Assembly: GCA_018136815.1 (NCBI GenBank)
Contig: CM030934.1
Location: forward strand, 3,472,313 to 3,536,312
Reading direction: 5' to 3'
Source: Isochrysis galbana
Lineage: Eukaryota > Haptophyta > Isochrysidales > Isochrysidaceae
DNA length: 64,000 bases
Shown here one piece after another: positions 20,603-32,422 of the stretch. The notes beneath the pieces were generated by a model. It did no database searches. It was given only the letters and a program-made list of their open reading frames with translations, and was not told the origin of the DNA. Made by a program: the position numbers and the translations under genes. How positions within the stretch are numbered: the first letter of the stretch is position 1; the number at the start of each line of letters is the position of its first letter.

Positions 20603-21815
20603 TACGTATGCGGCGTGAGGCAGCTTGCTAGTGCACCTCCCTACTACCCAACCTTAACCCCTAACAACCCCCTCCCCCTTTCCCAGTTCCCTCTTTATCG
20701 GAGAAGCTGGTTCCGGGGAGGCCGCGCGCACTGCTTCGGCCGGGAGTTGGAGAGAAGGGGGCGGGAGACTGTGGTTCGTCCTTTATGCTAGTGTTGATTC
20801 GGGTTGTCTTCCCTTGTATATAGTGGGATCCTCATTTATATCCTCTGTGGTTTCTTCTAAAACGAGGTGTTAGGTGCCTTAGGTGATGTTACGGATGTCC
20901 AGACCTCTTACCGCCTGCAAGAGGTCTTCCGATGTTTCTAGGTTGAACTCTTTGTCCACCATGTAGAGCGGACTTAACATTTTCTTAATATGTTTGTTAC
21001 TCGGGGCGTGTAGCCCCATATTCTCTCGTTGTTTTTTCAGCCTCTGAAAGAACCCGACTTTTGCCGTTACTAAAAGGTGGTATCTCGCAAGAATCGCTCT
21101 TAAGATCGACCTAGCGGACCTGCCGTCCGCGTTGCCATATTGGATGTTATAGAAGTCGGTGAGGATATACCTCCACGCTAGGATACCTAGGTACCCCGAG
21201 GAGGGGTGCGGTCTGTCCACTTGATAGCAAAAAAGACGTTGGGCTATTTCGGATCCCGGCCTAAGGCTAATCCCCAGAAGTCCTTCTATGAATTCAAAGA
21301 TGGGCTCCGTCGCGATACATGAAGCCAGGTGGGTGGAACTCTCGGGTGCTATGCCGCAAAAGCGGCAAGTTGGATCGTCAGCAAAACGGTTCGCCGTAGC
21401 TATCCTCCTATGCAGGACATGTTTGAAATGCAGATAAGAGTCTCTAGGTGTCAAAAAGTTATATTTGTATAATTGCGATACTTGTTTCCACTTTCCCGAG
21501 AGGACCGGTAACCTTTTTTCCCATCTTAGTGTGGATTTTTGTGCTTTGGTTTTCCTCAAAGCGAGGAACGCTTTAGTCAAGTCTCTGACACTTACATCCT
21601 CTAGCGTTGTACGCGTGCCTTTTAGCATGTATTCTTGGGGTATCGGGTACGCCATTTCCGCCGGGCCGTCGTACGCTCGTCCCCACTTCAGCGGAGTGTA
21701 TAGCTTGTCGGGCAATAGTTGCGGGCGGATCCGCTCGTGGATGTGGGGTTCTCCCATGACGTTGAGTTGGATTTTGTGCTGCCTATTTGCCCCCTGACTC
21801 AGCACGCATGGATCC
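20603..21815 (-). mobile_element. 5'-truncated non-LTR (LINE-like) retroelement tail, left arm of head-to-head pair
   Basis: Minus-strand coding from about 21815 to a stop at 20879, then a ~275-bp 3' UTR ending near 20603 beside a T-run (AAGATTTTTTTTT in element sense). The protein keeps WEKRLPVLSGKWKQ, HFKHVLHRRIATANRFA, a zinc-binding CX2CX8HX3C unit and AWRYILTDFY. The Cys-His unit after an RH-rich helix is what LINE ORF2 proteins carry after the RT; the RT itself is absent. The right arm (21816-23217) is the same element inverted, with shared UTR words (GCGCGCGGCCTCCCC, GCACTAGCAA) and an end that matches to ...GTAGCGG. Confidence 0.7.
20879..21815 (-). pseudogene. C-terminal part of LINE-like ORF2 (left arm)
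   Basis: About 310 codons open without a stop, but lacking everything upstream of the GEPHIHERIRPQ region, so a truncated coding remnant. The zinc-binding unit is CRFCGIAPESSTHLASC, followed by RLFCYQVDRPHPSSGYLGI and AWRYILTDFYN. It is paralogous to the frames at 21816-22936 and 39540-40340. Confidence 0.7.
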
Positions 21816-22936
21816 GTCACAGGAGGAACTATTTGGCGGTTACACCTTTCCTGCGATCATGGGATAAAATCGTAAAATGGGCGGCCGGAGCGCTCACGAA
21901 ACCCACCACCACATACATAGAGCTGTTAAAGGGGACAGCCAAGGGGCCCCGACCTGTGAGGGAAGAGGAAGGCCTCGAGCCGCCGGAAAACCCGGACGCA
22001 CATAGCCTGGAAGACATACGAGCGAACGATACGGGTAGACACTACCTTCTTAAAAGTGGCGTATACTACGAAGTGCGTCTAAATGTAATGGGGGAGCCCC
22101 ATATCTACGATATAGCTCATCCTCAGCCTTCGTCCTCCGAATTGCGGACCCCGCTCAAATGGGGCAGCGCATATGACGGACCGGCCGACACAGCCTACCC
22201 TCTACCCCAAGAATACACGCTGAAAGGCACGCGAAAGACGCTCGAGGAATGCGATGTCAAAGCGCTAACTAACGCCTACCTCGCGGGCAAGAAAAGCAAA
22301 CGACAAAAAGCGACCGTCCGATGGGAGGAGAGACTCCCCGTCTTAAAAGAGAAGTGGAAGCAGATATCTCAACTATACAAATACAATTTCTTAACACCTC
22401 GGGACTCATATTGACACTTTAAACATATACTTCATAGACGGATCGCAACGGCCAACAGATTCGCTGGCGACCCAACCTGCCGCTTCTGTGGGGAAGCCCC
22501 CGAGTCGTCCACACACCTAGCGCGCTGTCGCGCGACGGAACAAATCTTCACATACATCGAGCAACTTTTCAAAACGCGAGACACATTGCAACACGTGACG
22601 GCACAGCGGTTGTTCTGCTACCAGGTCGACAGACCGCACCCCTCCTCGGGATATCTAGGAATCTTGGCATGGAGATACATACTGACGAATTTCTACAACG
22701 TGCACTACGGCAACGCCGAGGCGAGATCGACGAAAGCCATCCTAAGGGCCATATTCTCGAGGTTCCACTGGCTGGTCAAGGCGAAGGTAGGCTTCTTCCA
22801 ACGCCTTAAAGCTCAGAGAGAAAGAATTGGACTTCACGCCCCGAGCAACAAAAACCTGCGCAGAATGATTTCCCCGCTGTACTCAGTAGATAAAGATTTT
22901 AACCTGGAGCGATCTCTACCGATCTGGCGCAAATAG
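21816..22936 (+). pseudogene. C-terminal part of LINE-like ORF2 (right arm), one nonsense codon
   Basis: Reads through KWEERL-like motifs (WEERLPVLKEKWKQ), a nonsense TGA at 22412-22414, HFKHILHRRIATANRF, CX2CX8HX3C and AWRYILTNFYN, with a stop at 22934-22936. Function in the intact element would be RNA binding by the protein that also carries RT; here it is inactive. Confidence 0.7.
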
Positions 22937-23217
22937 CGACCGAACTAGGCATCAGAAGTATTACATGAACCCCCCGAACTAAGAAGAAGATTTCTTCAGA
23001 GGGCCGACCCCTTAGGGGGCGGTAAAACACACCCAAACAAGGACCCCACTCACTCCTACCCCCTCTATCTCACGCCCCTGGTCGAAGCAGCGCGCGCGGC
23101 CTCCCCCCCTCCATTTGCTAGGAAAGGAGAAACGGGGGGGGGGGAAAGGGGTGTGATAGGAAAGGGAGGGTAGTTAGGAGTAGCACTAGCAATCTGCCCC
23201 ACGCCGTGCATGTAGCG
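21816..23217 (+). mobile_element. 5'-truncated non-LTR (LINE-like) retroelement tail, right arm of head-to-head pair
   Basis: Same family as the left arm in the opposite direction, but reaching slightly further 5' (RNYLAVTPFLRSWDKIVKW). Coding extends to 22936 with one TGA at 22412-22414, where the left arm has a Leu codon in SYLHFKH. The 3' UTR runs to about 23217 and is followed by a T-run at 23228-23240. Confidence 0.7.
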
Positions 23218-23607
23218 GCTAGTTTTTTAAGATTTTTTTTTCCTCACAGGAGGGGGGCGGGGGGGGAGTGGGGGGGGGGGGGGGCTCGCGCCCGCCCATG
23301 GGCCAGACAAGTATTAACTTAGTTTTGTGCCTTGGTATAAAAACAGGGACTTTTGATGGCTCAAGCTCGAGGCGTCCATGCGACCTGCACTCGCCCTCTC
23401 CCGCACCGTGCCACACCAACCAAGGCAAGGCCTTTTTTAGTGCAAGGCCTTCGCTTCATTGCAAGGCCGATGTACACCGCGCACGCCGCGCTAGCACCAT
23501 AGCAATAGTAACGGGTTGCCATGCTATTCGGTGAGGTGATATTCTGCGAGCTCATGCAAGCTACGACGGGACCAACCCCCGTCGTTCTTTTGGGAGCGAC
23601 CCCTCAA
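23218..23607. other. No gene recognised; poly-T and poly-G runs
   Basis: T-run at 23228-23240 and G-runs at 23252-23284. Nothing coding is recognised between the LINE tail and the 3' end of the permease. Confidence 0.5.
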
Positions 23608-25582
23608 CTACGCTAGCCGTTGCTGCGGTGGCCCATCAACACCGCTCGCGTCATTTCGTAGAGGACTACCGTTCGAGCAGCATTCCTTGGACGGCATCAG
23701 CGCAACGTGGAGAGCGGCGCCCAGCACCAAGGCGCAGACAATGGCGCGACAAACACCGCTTGCAGTGTCAACATGGGGCAGCGTCACCACATTGCTGCCA
23801 AATGTGGCGAGGCAAATTAGTAGCGGCGCAGCAGAATAGGCGGCAGCGGCCAGAGTGCCACCAGGCGCTCGAAAGGGCCTATGGGCATCGGGGCGGTGAA
23901 CGCGAAGTGCAACAAAGGCCACGAGGAAGAGCGCGTGCGCGGCGGAGAACAGCATCATCTCAATCTCCACGAGAGATCTAAACTGAAGCTGTGTGAGGCC
24001 TAGCGCACAAGCTGCATTCAGGAGAACAACTCCATGCGCCGCCCCGCCCCGCGAAGGCTCTGAACGTAGCCAACGAGCAAGCTCCGTGCTCACGCCGCCC
24101 TGGCAAGGCCGCGAGCTGCTGCGAAGGCGAGGGCGAGGGGGGAATTGCACGTCCCAAGAAGGAGGATCTGGCGTCGCTGCCGCAGGCTCGGCGCCCAGCG
24201 ATGCCAAGGGGAATGATAAGCATAGCGGCCGAGGTGGCAATGATTGCGAACATTCGGCGGTGCGTCCAGCTTCGGCGGCGGGGAGGGAAGTAACATCAGG
24301 TGGACGAGCGTCGAGCGGTTGCAGGCCGGGCGTGGTGTCTACATATGGCTCGTGCAGCATAGAAGAGTGCGCGGCGAGCCGAGTCGAGGGGATGCTCCCA
24401 ACGCTAGGCTCCGTTCGGGGCAACAAGCACTGATGAGGCGTGGTCGACAGCACGTCCGTAACGGCTGGGGGAAGGAAAAGGTGACAGCTGCGCGCTCGAA
24501 GCAGGGCCATGTTGGCGCGTTCCGCGACGAGTATTTGTGAGTGGTAGAGACCTATGAGCGAGACCGTGGCTCCTGCGGCAGAACGGGAGGATGCGGATGA
24601 GAGCGGCCTCTCGCAGCAGCTTCGTCTTATGCGGTTTGTGACGGGGCCGAGAGGGTGGCTTCATCCGATTGAAGCAGGCTAATGCGCTCGCGGTAGCGGA
24701 TATGAGGTTCGGCCAGTGGCTCAGTGCCCTGACCAGGCGCCGCGCCCATCACGTACCAACGGTGAACCACGTTTGGAGCCACTCGCCCGCCAGCTGGTGT
24801 GCCAGCACGCCAAAGTAGCCGGCAGTGTAGTGCATGGGAAGAGGGTCGAGAGATATGGCGATGAGAAAGAAGATGAGGTTGAGTAGCGTGACGAGCGGCA
24901 GCAACATTGCCACGACAACCGGATAAGTGCGCTGAGGCTGTAAAACCTCGCCTGCGACCGAGCCGAGTGACGAGAAGCCCGAGTAGAGCCACAACGTCCA
25001 GGAAAGGAGGAGCGCCCAGTCGGTGTCACCGCCGTTCAGAGAAAGGGCGGCGTTCAGGCTGATGTGCGGAAGACCAACGAAAGTGAAGGCAAGGCATGGG
25101 AGGAGCGCCATCACGAATGCAATGGTCTGTGATGCGGCTACAGCGCTGAGACCGAACAGATTGATGAGTGCAATGAGCAAAACAAAGCTCAACACAACTA
25201 CTTGGCTGGCGAGCGCGCTCTCGAGACCGAGCGCGCGCAGCAAGTATACCGCAGCCATCTGTGGGTAGACGGCGGCGTCCAGGAGGCTGGCGATCCAGAG
25301 CCAGACTGCGTGGTGCCCGCCGAGCGTGGGACCGAAAGCCACGCGCACCCACACAACAGGCCCTCCATCCGCAGGGATGGCGGTCGCGAGCTCCGCCGTC
25401 ATCAGCGCATTTGGCAGCGCGAAAAGGAGCGCTGCGCAGAGCGTAGCGGCACACACGAGGCGCGGCGCACCAGCTGAGAGGAATGCCTCGCACCCGTATA
25501 CCCCTCCCGACACGCAAAAGAAGCCGATCACAGTCAACGAGAGTACACCTATCCTGCGGCGGTCAGGCGGCGAGAAGGCCAT
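23608..25582 (-). CDS. Amino acid/polyamine permease of the APC superfamily (PUT/LAT-like)
   Basis: ATG 25582 (MAFSPPDRRR) opens exon 1 (24757-25582). Donor GTACGT leads across a 184-nt intron to an acceptor before 24572, joining TWFTVG to ATVSLIGLYHSQIL in frame. Signature features of plant polyamine uptake transporters are present: VSGGVYGCEAF in TM1 and ALPNALMTAELATAIP then ADGGPVVWV after TM2. About eight membrane segments lie in exon 1 and the start of exon 2, and four more after GVVLLNAACALGL, making the usual twelve; the frame ends at 23608. The region about 24130-24480 is hydrophilic and longer than any family loop, so a further unresolved intron is likely. It would move amino acids or polyamines across the plasma or an internal membrane. 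Sense-strand GA-rich DNA lies upstream. Confidence 0.85.
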
Positions 25583-25589
25583 AGCCGCT

Positions 25590-26150
25590 GCCTCCTGGCC
25601 CTTCACCTCCCCCCCTCGCTCCACCGCCTTCAGCCCGCACTCTGCCTTTCGCCCTCTCGCTCCCTCGCGTTCGTTGGCAAACCCGTATACTCCTCGTCTC
25701 TCCCTGCCTCGCTCCCTGTCTCCCCCTGGCTCTCCCCGTCTCTCCCTGTCTCTCCTCCTTCCCTCCTTCGTTGCGGTTTCCACACCCTATCTGTCCCTAC
25801 CTCTCTCCTCTCTCTACTTCTCTCTGCGCCTCGCTATCTCTTGCTCCTGGTCTCCCTCGCTCCTTCCCTCCCTCCGTACCTCTATGTAAGTTTCCCACTG
25901 CCTCTTTTTCTCCCTAGCTCTCTCCTTGGTTGGCTCTCCTCCTCTGCGCCGTCCTCTCCCTCTCCCTCTCCCTCTCTCTCTCCCTCTCTATCGCCCCCCC
26001 TTCCCCCCGCCCCCCCTCTCTGCTAAGCTCCCCCCCCACCCCCACCCCCCTCCCGCCCACGCCCCTCTTTCCCTCCCTCTCCCTCTCCCTCTCCCCCTCC
26101 TTCTCTCTCCCTCTCCGTCGCGCCACCGCCGCCGCCGCCGCGCCACCGGT
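25590..26150. repeat. CT-rich low-complexity tract upstream of the permease
   Basis: Plus-strand CTCCCT/CTCTCT with poly-C runs (25995-26060); GA-rich in the sense of the permease. Probably promoter or 5' UTR of the minus-strand gene. Open frames here are composition artefacts. Confidence 0.7.
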
Positions 26151-26816
26151 GGACTGCTTCCCAAAATAGAATGACAGAGGGGTAACAACTAACAACTAAC
26201 AACCCCATATTATTATTCCTCTGGGGCAGCAGGTCGCGTCCCGTCGACTATGGGGACATCACTCAATGGAGCCGTCAAATGTCAAATGTCCATGGGCCAT
26301 GGGCCGTGTAAAGGGAGTGAGTGTTCTGGGGTATAGGCGATGGCGTGCGTCGGTACCGTGAGTGCGACGGGAAGCACCTCTGAAGGTACTTCGCGACAGT
26401 TGAGTGCACTAAGCTCTAAGCTCCGTATATCACGGTATATGGATGTTCCATACATTGTAATCACACCCCGTCCTCGAGGCAAATGCGACATTCAGCACCT
26501 CCCAAGGTGCTTCGCCGCTTAAGAGATAGCTATCGGTAGTAGCCTGAATCTTCAGTTTTTTAAATCACTCTTGCATGTTCATGTTCAACCTCCTTGGGGA
26601 GTAGGTCACAACATTTTGCAATCCTAAAGATACTCTTTGCAATATTATTCTCGCAGCCTTGGGGTTGGGCTTTTTTACTCTCTCCACTCTCACACGGTAG
26701 ATATTGTGAGGGCGTCCCGTCAGCTTCCCAGGAACCCTCTGCACATCGATCCGCTGGCTCGCCGCTCCCTCTCGCGCCAAACGCCAGATCGACAAGATCC
26801 CTTACCAGAGCACCCA
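26151..26816. other. Intergenic region between divergent permease and TMEM256 genes
   Basis: About 670 bp with no gene recognised. A word at 26237-26290 (GGGACATC...CAATGGAGCC, then TCAAATGTC) recurs near 32795-32850, so a short dispersed repeat is present. Confidence 0.5.
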
Positions 26817-27152
26817 ATGGCGACTGCGAGAGCGTTGCAGCGGCTCGCCGGTCTAGGCGGAGCGTCGGCAGTCGGACTTGCCGCGTACGGCGCGCATGCA
26901 CTGCAGTTGCCCCCCGATTTCAAGCGCAGCTTTGACAACGGCAACCGCATGCACCTCATCCACTCGGCAGTTCTGGTTGCTGCGCCCTCATTTCCGCGCC
27001 CGGTGCTGACGGGTAGCCTCTTTGCTATGGGCATACTGGCCTTCTCCGGCTCATGCTATGTTGTCGCCTTCACGCAGGACAAGAAGTACGGTAAGCTTGC
27101 TCCGGTGGGTGGGATCACGCTCATGGCGGCTTGGCTCACACTGCTGATATGA
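26817..27152 (+). CDS. TMEM256: TMEM256 / DUF423 family small membrane protein
   Basis: A 111-aa frame from ATG 26817 (MATARALQRLAG) to a stop at 27152, about the length of animal TMEM256 and bacterial YwdK. It has the family pattern: GLGGASAVGLAAYGAHAL, then NRMHLIHSAVL, then GSLFAMGILAFSGSCYV, and GGITLMAAWLTLL at the end, giving four short membrane segments. The family is found in mitochondria of eukaryotes; the molecular role is unknown. A single exon fits. An upstream in-frame extension to 26637 uses no ATG and is not supported. Confidence 0.9.
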   Translation: MATARALQRLAGLGGASAVGLAAYGAHALQLPPDFKRSFDNGNRMHLIHSAVLVAAPSFPRPVLTGSLFAMGILAFSGSCYVVAFTQDKKYGKLAPVGGITLMAAWLTLLI

Positions 27153-27799
27153 TCTGTACCAGGAGGGAGCTGCGGGGAGGGGAGGGAGAAAGGGAGAGCA
27201 GGCGAGAAAGTTAGAAGACGGGATCGAGTGCTCGATGTAACAACAGCTGTCTGCGATAATTGAGTGTAGATGAAGAGGGTAAGGACCACCATTGGTGGCA
27301 GCGAGCCAAGTTCGCGTTGGATACACCCCGATTGCTACTCTATGCAAATGTTGCGACGCCATTTGGTGGCTCTGGTCCAGAGGCAAGTGTTTATGATAAC
27401 ATTTCTTAATTAATGATGTCGTCGCGCACACAGTATTGGGGTGCTCCTATGGTCCTGTTTCCCTGCCCGCGCCCGCTCCGTCGACACCCCCTGCCATTGT
27501 CTATCAGCTCCTGCGTCCTACGCCATGGGGCCTTGCGCTTTGCGACCCGCGACTCCGCCCTCGTGCACTACAAAGGGGTCAGTTAGAAGTGCTCTAGTGC
27601 GGGGGTGCTCGCGTACGAGTCGACAAATTGCAGCCCCGCCAGCCGCGGCAGCGCACTGCTCAGCCCCGCCACGTTCTCCAAGTAGTCGCAGCAGTCAAGT
27701 CAAGGTCAAGGTCAATGTCAAGCGCCAGCGACTTGCGACTTGCGACTTGACGTTGGCCAACGCCGCCCACTGGCATGAGTGGTACCACTACTGCCACTA
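27153..27799. other. No gene recognised before gap
   Basis: 3' flank of TMEM256. A short run of degenerate GTCAAGGTCAAG and GCGACTTGCGACTT repeats lies at 27694-27750. No coding sequence recognised. Confidence 0.5.
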
Positions 27800-27899
27800 N
27801 NNNNNNNNNNNNNNNNNNNNNNNNNNNNNNNNNNNNNNNNNNNNNNNNNNNNNNNNNNNNNNNNNNNNNNNNNNNNNNNNNNNNNNNNNNNNNNNNNNN
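27800..27899. other. Assembly gap (100 N)
   Basis: Exactly 100 N; true size unknown. It cuts the leucine-rich-repeat exon of the minus-strand NLR-like gene. Confidence 0.99.
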
Positions 27900-30800
27900 T
27901 TGTAGCGGAGGGAAAGCTTCTTGAAGTTGTCCAAGGCCCCATTAGTCAGCGCACCGGCAAGCGCTTTCATCCCCTCATCACCGATCGTGTTGCAATCCAT
28001 GCAAAGAATGTTGAGTTTGTTCAAGGCCCCATTTGAAAGCGCGTCTGCGAGTGCCTTCATGCCTTCGTTGCCGATTTCGCCGCCGTTTAGCCACAACTTT
28101 TGCAGGTTGTTCAAGGCACCCTTGGATATAGCCTTAGCGAACGTTTTCATCCCCTTGTCGCCGATCGTTTTGCCATCAAGGCCGAGCCACTCAAGATTGA
28201 TTAAGGCCCCCTTGGATAGGGCATTCGCAAATGCCTCCATGGCCTCGTTACCAAACGTGTTGCTGGAAATGTCGGAAATGCGGAACTCTGTGAGGTTCTT
28301 CAAGACCCCATTGGAGAACATCTTGCAGATGATTTGCATGTCAACATGATTGATGCTCTTGTTGGAGACATGAAGGGTACTTGACGAATCATCATCCACT
28401 ATCTCAAACTTGTCTAAGCTGAGCGTCTTGAGGTTGTTGAATGAGGCTTGCGCTAGCTCTTTCATGCCCAAGGCACCGATAGCAGCACCATCGAATCTAC
28501 GTGGCCAAACGGAAGTTCGTGTTGCGGCTGAGCAAGAAGCCAACAGGAAGGCAAACTAGTGGACACGTGGCCCTTCAACGCTTCAGTGGAGCGGGTGCCC
28601 AAAAGTTGACTACGCTAGGGATCTCTGCGAGAACATTTGCATTCACTGCACGCCCCTTGTGGTGTTCGTCCACGAAACTTTGCACTCTCACATTCGATCT
28701 CGAAGCTGGAACCAAGTGCAGCACCTTTTTGCACCCAGCGGGCACTGGAGGCAAACTCACCTCAATTCCTTGATCCTCACCCTCGTTGACTGCAGCACAG
28801 CAGCCACCGCAGCGCAACACGGCACCTCATTGGCTGGGTGCTGCAAGTGCACTTGCAATGCCTCGACTACCGAGAGCCCCAGCCGTTCAGCAAGCGCAAG
28901 GCAAAATCCTTCGCCCAGGCCGGCGCCAAGGCGCATCACGTTGGCCCAGGACGGCCTAAGCTGTTCCACCGACTTCACGGGGAGCTCCGCGCCGTCTGCG
29001 ATCGCCTGCGCTACCATGAACTCCTGAAACGAGAGGTGGGGCGCCTGCACCTCGAGTGGCTCCGCCTGCAGCAAGCTCAGCAGCGGAACGCGGTCGCGCC
29101 GGATGCACTCTATGAGCCACGGCGCGTCCTCGCCGACAGCAGTTTTGATGAGGTCCCCATCTATCACGCGTCGCTCCGCCCACATAGCGTGCACATACAG
29201 CTTGCGCAAGAGCATACCGAGCTTCAGCCCCATCTGCTCCGATGTTGAGGTGTTCTCCGTGCCCATCTTGGCCCGCGCGAGCATCGCTTCCGTCCCCACC
29301 TTGTACAAATCGGCGACCGAACGCGGCATCTCGTGGCCAATGCGCAGCTCGGCGATCGAGATCAGCATGGAGAGCATCAGCGGGTTTGACGTGATGCGCT
29401 TGCCATCCGCGTCGAGCGGTAGCCGCTCACAGATATAACTCCAAAGCTTGTTTCGCTCTTCCTCCTCATGCAGCCGGTGCTCGAGCACATTCTGTTGCTG
29501 CGCCTCGCTCAGTGGCTGCAAGCTCGCGCGGCGGAACGCGCGCAGGCTCGCCTCATCCAGCCCAGCCGGCCGCGACAGCGCCACTATCACGTGGCCCTGT
29601 GGCACGAGCGTGCCACTGATGTGTGCCTGAAAGAGTTGGAGAGCGCTGCCGCACTCGTCGAGGCCGTCCAGGATGAGCACGGCGCGCCGACACCGCATCG
29701 CCTGCCGCAGCATGCCCAAGACGGCGGGCTGCTGCTCAAACTCGACCTGCACGTACCCGTCGACCCAATTCCATGCGGCCGAAAAGACATCGCGCCGCTC
29801 CGCCAGCCTCTTGTGCCATAGCTGGCCGCGCACTAGGATGGGCACAAGTGGTCCGTCCATCATCTGCATCATGAGCTGGCTAGTCAGCGTGGTCTTGCCT
29901 GCTGCGGGCCCGGCGGTGATGAGAAGACACGCGGGATCTTGGGCGTCACGCGTTGGGTCGGAGAGGCGCGCGTGCTCACGGATGACCCACTCATGTACAC
30001 CTTTCACGTTCTCAACAGTGTCGTTGACATTGGTGCCTTCCATGGTCAACGGAACGCACTGAACCAGCACGTCGAGCCGCTTGCCTGAGATGTTGTCGAC
30101 AATGCTCGAGTGCAGATAGTTGAGCATCGCCGCATACCAAGTGCGAAGCGCGTCAAAGACGGCGAGTGGTAGTTCGAGCGGCGCGTGATTCCACGGGTCG
30201 AGGAGCACCCGCCTCGGCGACTCTTCTGCTCTTCGGATCAGGTGATCCCGCATGACGTGCCCAACGACCTCGGCCTCAGCCCATTCCCCATCCATCCGCA
30301 CAAGCAAGCGCTGCCCAGTCGCATATTGTCGGCATTTGGTTCCGCCTTTCTCATGAAACACAGAAGCCTGTGCCTCGGACATCGCTATGAACACACTCAT
30401 GTGAGCCATAATCTCTTGCTGCTCCTGCTCGATAATAACCCTATGAATTGGAAGCTCAGCATCGATGTGCTCTCGCGCCCCTAAGCCATCCGGTCGCGTC
30501 TCTTTTATTGGCCAAGCCACAAGGTTATCAAGCTCGGCAAGAGCAGTGGCGGCCGCTTGCATGTCTTTGTCAATCTTCATCTCGTCTTGTGATGCATCCG
30601 GATTGGGTGGCAGCTCAAGAGTGTGAGCCTTAATAGAACGATCATCCCTCGTGCGCTTGGCATCGCTGGGCACACTCTTTGCAACAGCCTCCAAGGTCGA
30701 CGCAAGCCGCGCCAAGGCGCTGCGGTTGTCCTCGTGGCTGTAGCCCTCGTTGGTGTAGACCTCCTTGTTATGGTCGACCTCATTGCTGCAGCCCTCCTCC

Positions 30801-32422
30801 TCTCGGCAGCCCTCCTCCGACCGCCACCACGGCAAGGCGCGATGATCAAGTTGGTTGATGCACAGTGCTGGGGAGCTTCCACTGCTGCCGAGGCAGCAAT
30901 CGTCATCAGCCACCCAGTGCAAACGCGGAACGAGTACGGGTGGGTGCTTAGACACCGGGGTGCTCGCGGACGCATCGCGACAAAGCACGTATTGCCTCCC
31001 CCGCAGGCGGAACGATGGTGATGGCAGGGGTGGCAACGGTGGCAATGGTTGCAAGGGAGGCCGTTGACCGTGCTCCTGCTCCATTGACAGGTGAAGCGTG
31101 CTCGCCACTCCCTTCGCGATCCGCTCGAAATACTCAGAGTACAACTTGGCGACCACGACGGCGTCGCCCCTACCAGCGAAGGTCTTGCGCGCAATCTCCG
31201 CGTCAAAGTTGCCCTTGAACCAATCGCTGACGGCTTTAATGTCGCCATCTGCTCCCACCTCGAGGATTTTAGGCTGTAGACCTGCGATTGCAGCCTTCAC
31301 CTTGGGGTTGAGCCGGCCGAGGAGCTCCGAGCTCACCACGCTCTCAAAGAAACACCAGCCGCGGTCATTGTACGGACGTGCGTTGTAGGCGAGGTAGGCG
31401 TGATCGCACACCTTGCCGCAAAGTAACTCCGCCAGGCTATCCATGTCAGCTTGCGATGGCGTAGTGGCAAGGTGGACGTGCAATATGCCTTTGGCCATAA
31501 CCTCGATCCGCTTCACTTGGTTCGGGGTAATGCTGCCTTGCACAGCTAGGCGTATGTCAGCCTCATCGACGTGAGTGCGCTCAAGACGAAGTACATCTCG
31601 TAACTCTGGTGGACACTCGGGGATACAGGCGCACCGGAGGACCACCGTCCCGACTGCTGAGGCGTACAAGTCGCTCATTTTTCGCAACCCGAGGCGAAAC
31701 ACTTTTTCCTCGTCCTCTGATCGAGGTTTCTGTGGAAGCGAGGCAAAGTCCCAAAATAGGCCCATGATGTGAGGGTTCTGCTCGAGTGCCCGCTTCACTG
31801 CGCGTAGTCTCGCACCGTACGGATCTGGGTGGCTTGCGGAGAGCCACGGGTAAGACAGCACACCAAGACCTCGCCTGCGCTCTCGTACGAGGTCAGCCGC
31901 CGCCTTGGGTTCTAGGAAGGGCCGCTCGCCGAGCCTCTCGCGAGCTACCAGCTCTTGCATCCTCGGTATGAGACAACTGTCTGGCTGGTTCCTGACCCAC
32001 TCGCGGGCCAGGATTCGAATGATACCAGTCTCGAGGACCTCAAGCAGTTGCTCGTCAAAGCCAGACAAGATGCGCAGGATCCCATCATTTTGGGGCGGAA
32101 TGCCAACACCATTCCCCATGGGAGCCGTTGTGGCTGCGTGTTCCCGCAAAGCCCCTTCAGCGCTGCGCACGGCCGCTATCTTGGCGCTGCTGCCAATCTC
32201 ATCGTCTTCATGCCCCAACACCAATGCATGGGCTTCATAGCCAGAAGCAGAGACCGCCTCTCGGTCCGCTTCATCGCTAGGCGGAACCTCGAGAACCTCG
32301 AGCACATTGGATCCACCGGCGCTGTCACGGCCGGCGACAGAGGCGACAGACTGGCTGCCCTCTGGCGGCGCTGCGGACAGCGCGGCGGCTTCTTCGGCGG
32401 GCTGGAATCTCATCGCGCCCAT
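27900..32422 (-). CDS. NLR-like receptor: TIR/HET-like domain, NACHT NTPase, leucine-rich repeats (3' end in gap)
   Basis: Exon 1 is 28761-32422 (1220 codons plus 2 nt). Its donor GAG-GTGAGT and an acceptor before 28496 (264-nt intron) join KEL-R to FDGAAIGALG in frame. Residues ~185-365 form an N-terminal effector-like domain: VLSYPW, GLFWDFASLPQKPR and DRGWCFFESVVS. This matches the strand-1, D-x-x-LP and WCxxE pattern of TIR/HET-like domains, with E360 in the position of the TIR catalytic glutamate. After a ~470-residue linker comes a NACHT ATPase: Walker A AGPAAGKTTL (K843), Walker B LILDGLDE (D919), and LSFQEFMVAQAI near the end. Exon 2 encodes at least five 28-residue NLRC3-type repeats (IGDEGMKALA-ALSNGAL) before the gap. 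By analogy with STAND proteins it would sense a ligand through the LRR, oligomerise, and activate the N-terminal domain. ATG 32422 is supported, with 32413 as an alternative. Confidence 0.85.

Noticed and set aside
24130-24480. Extra membrane segments of the permease in another frame (MFAIIATSAAMLIIPLG)
   Set aside because: Twelve segments are already accounted for; the stretch more likely lies in an intron or loop.
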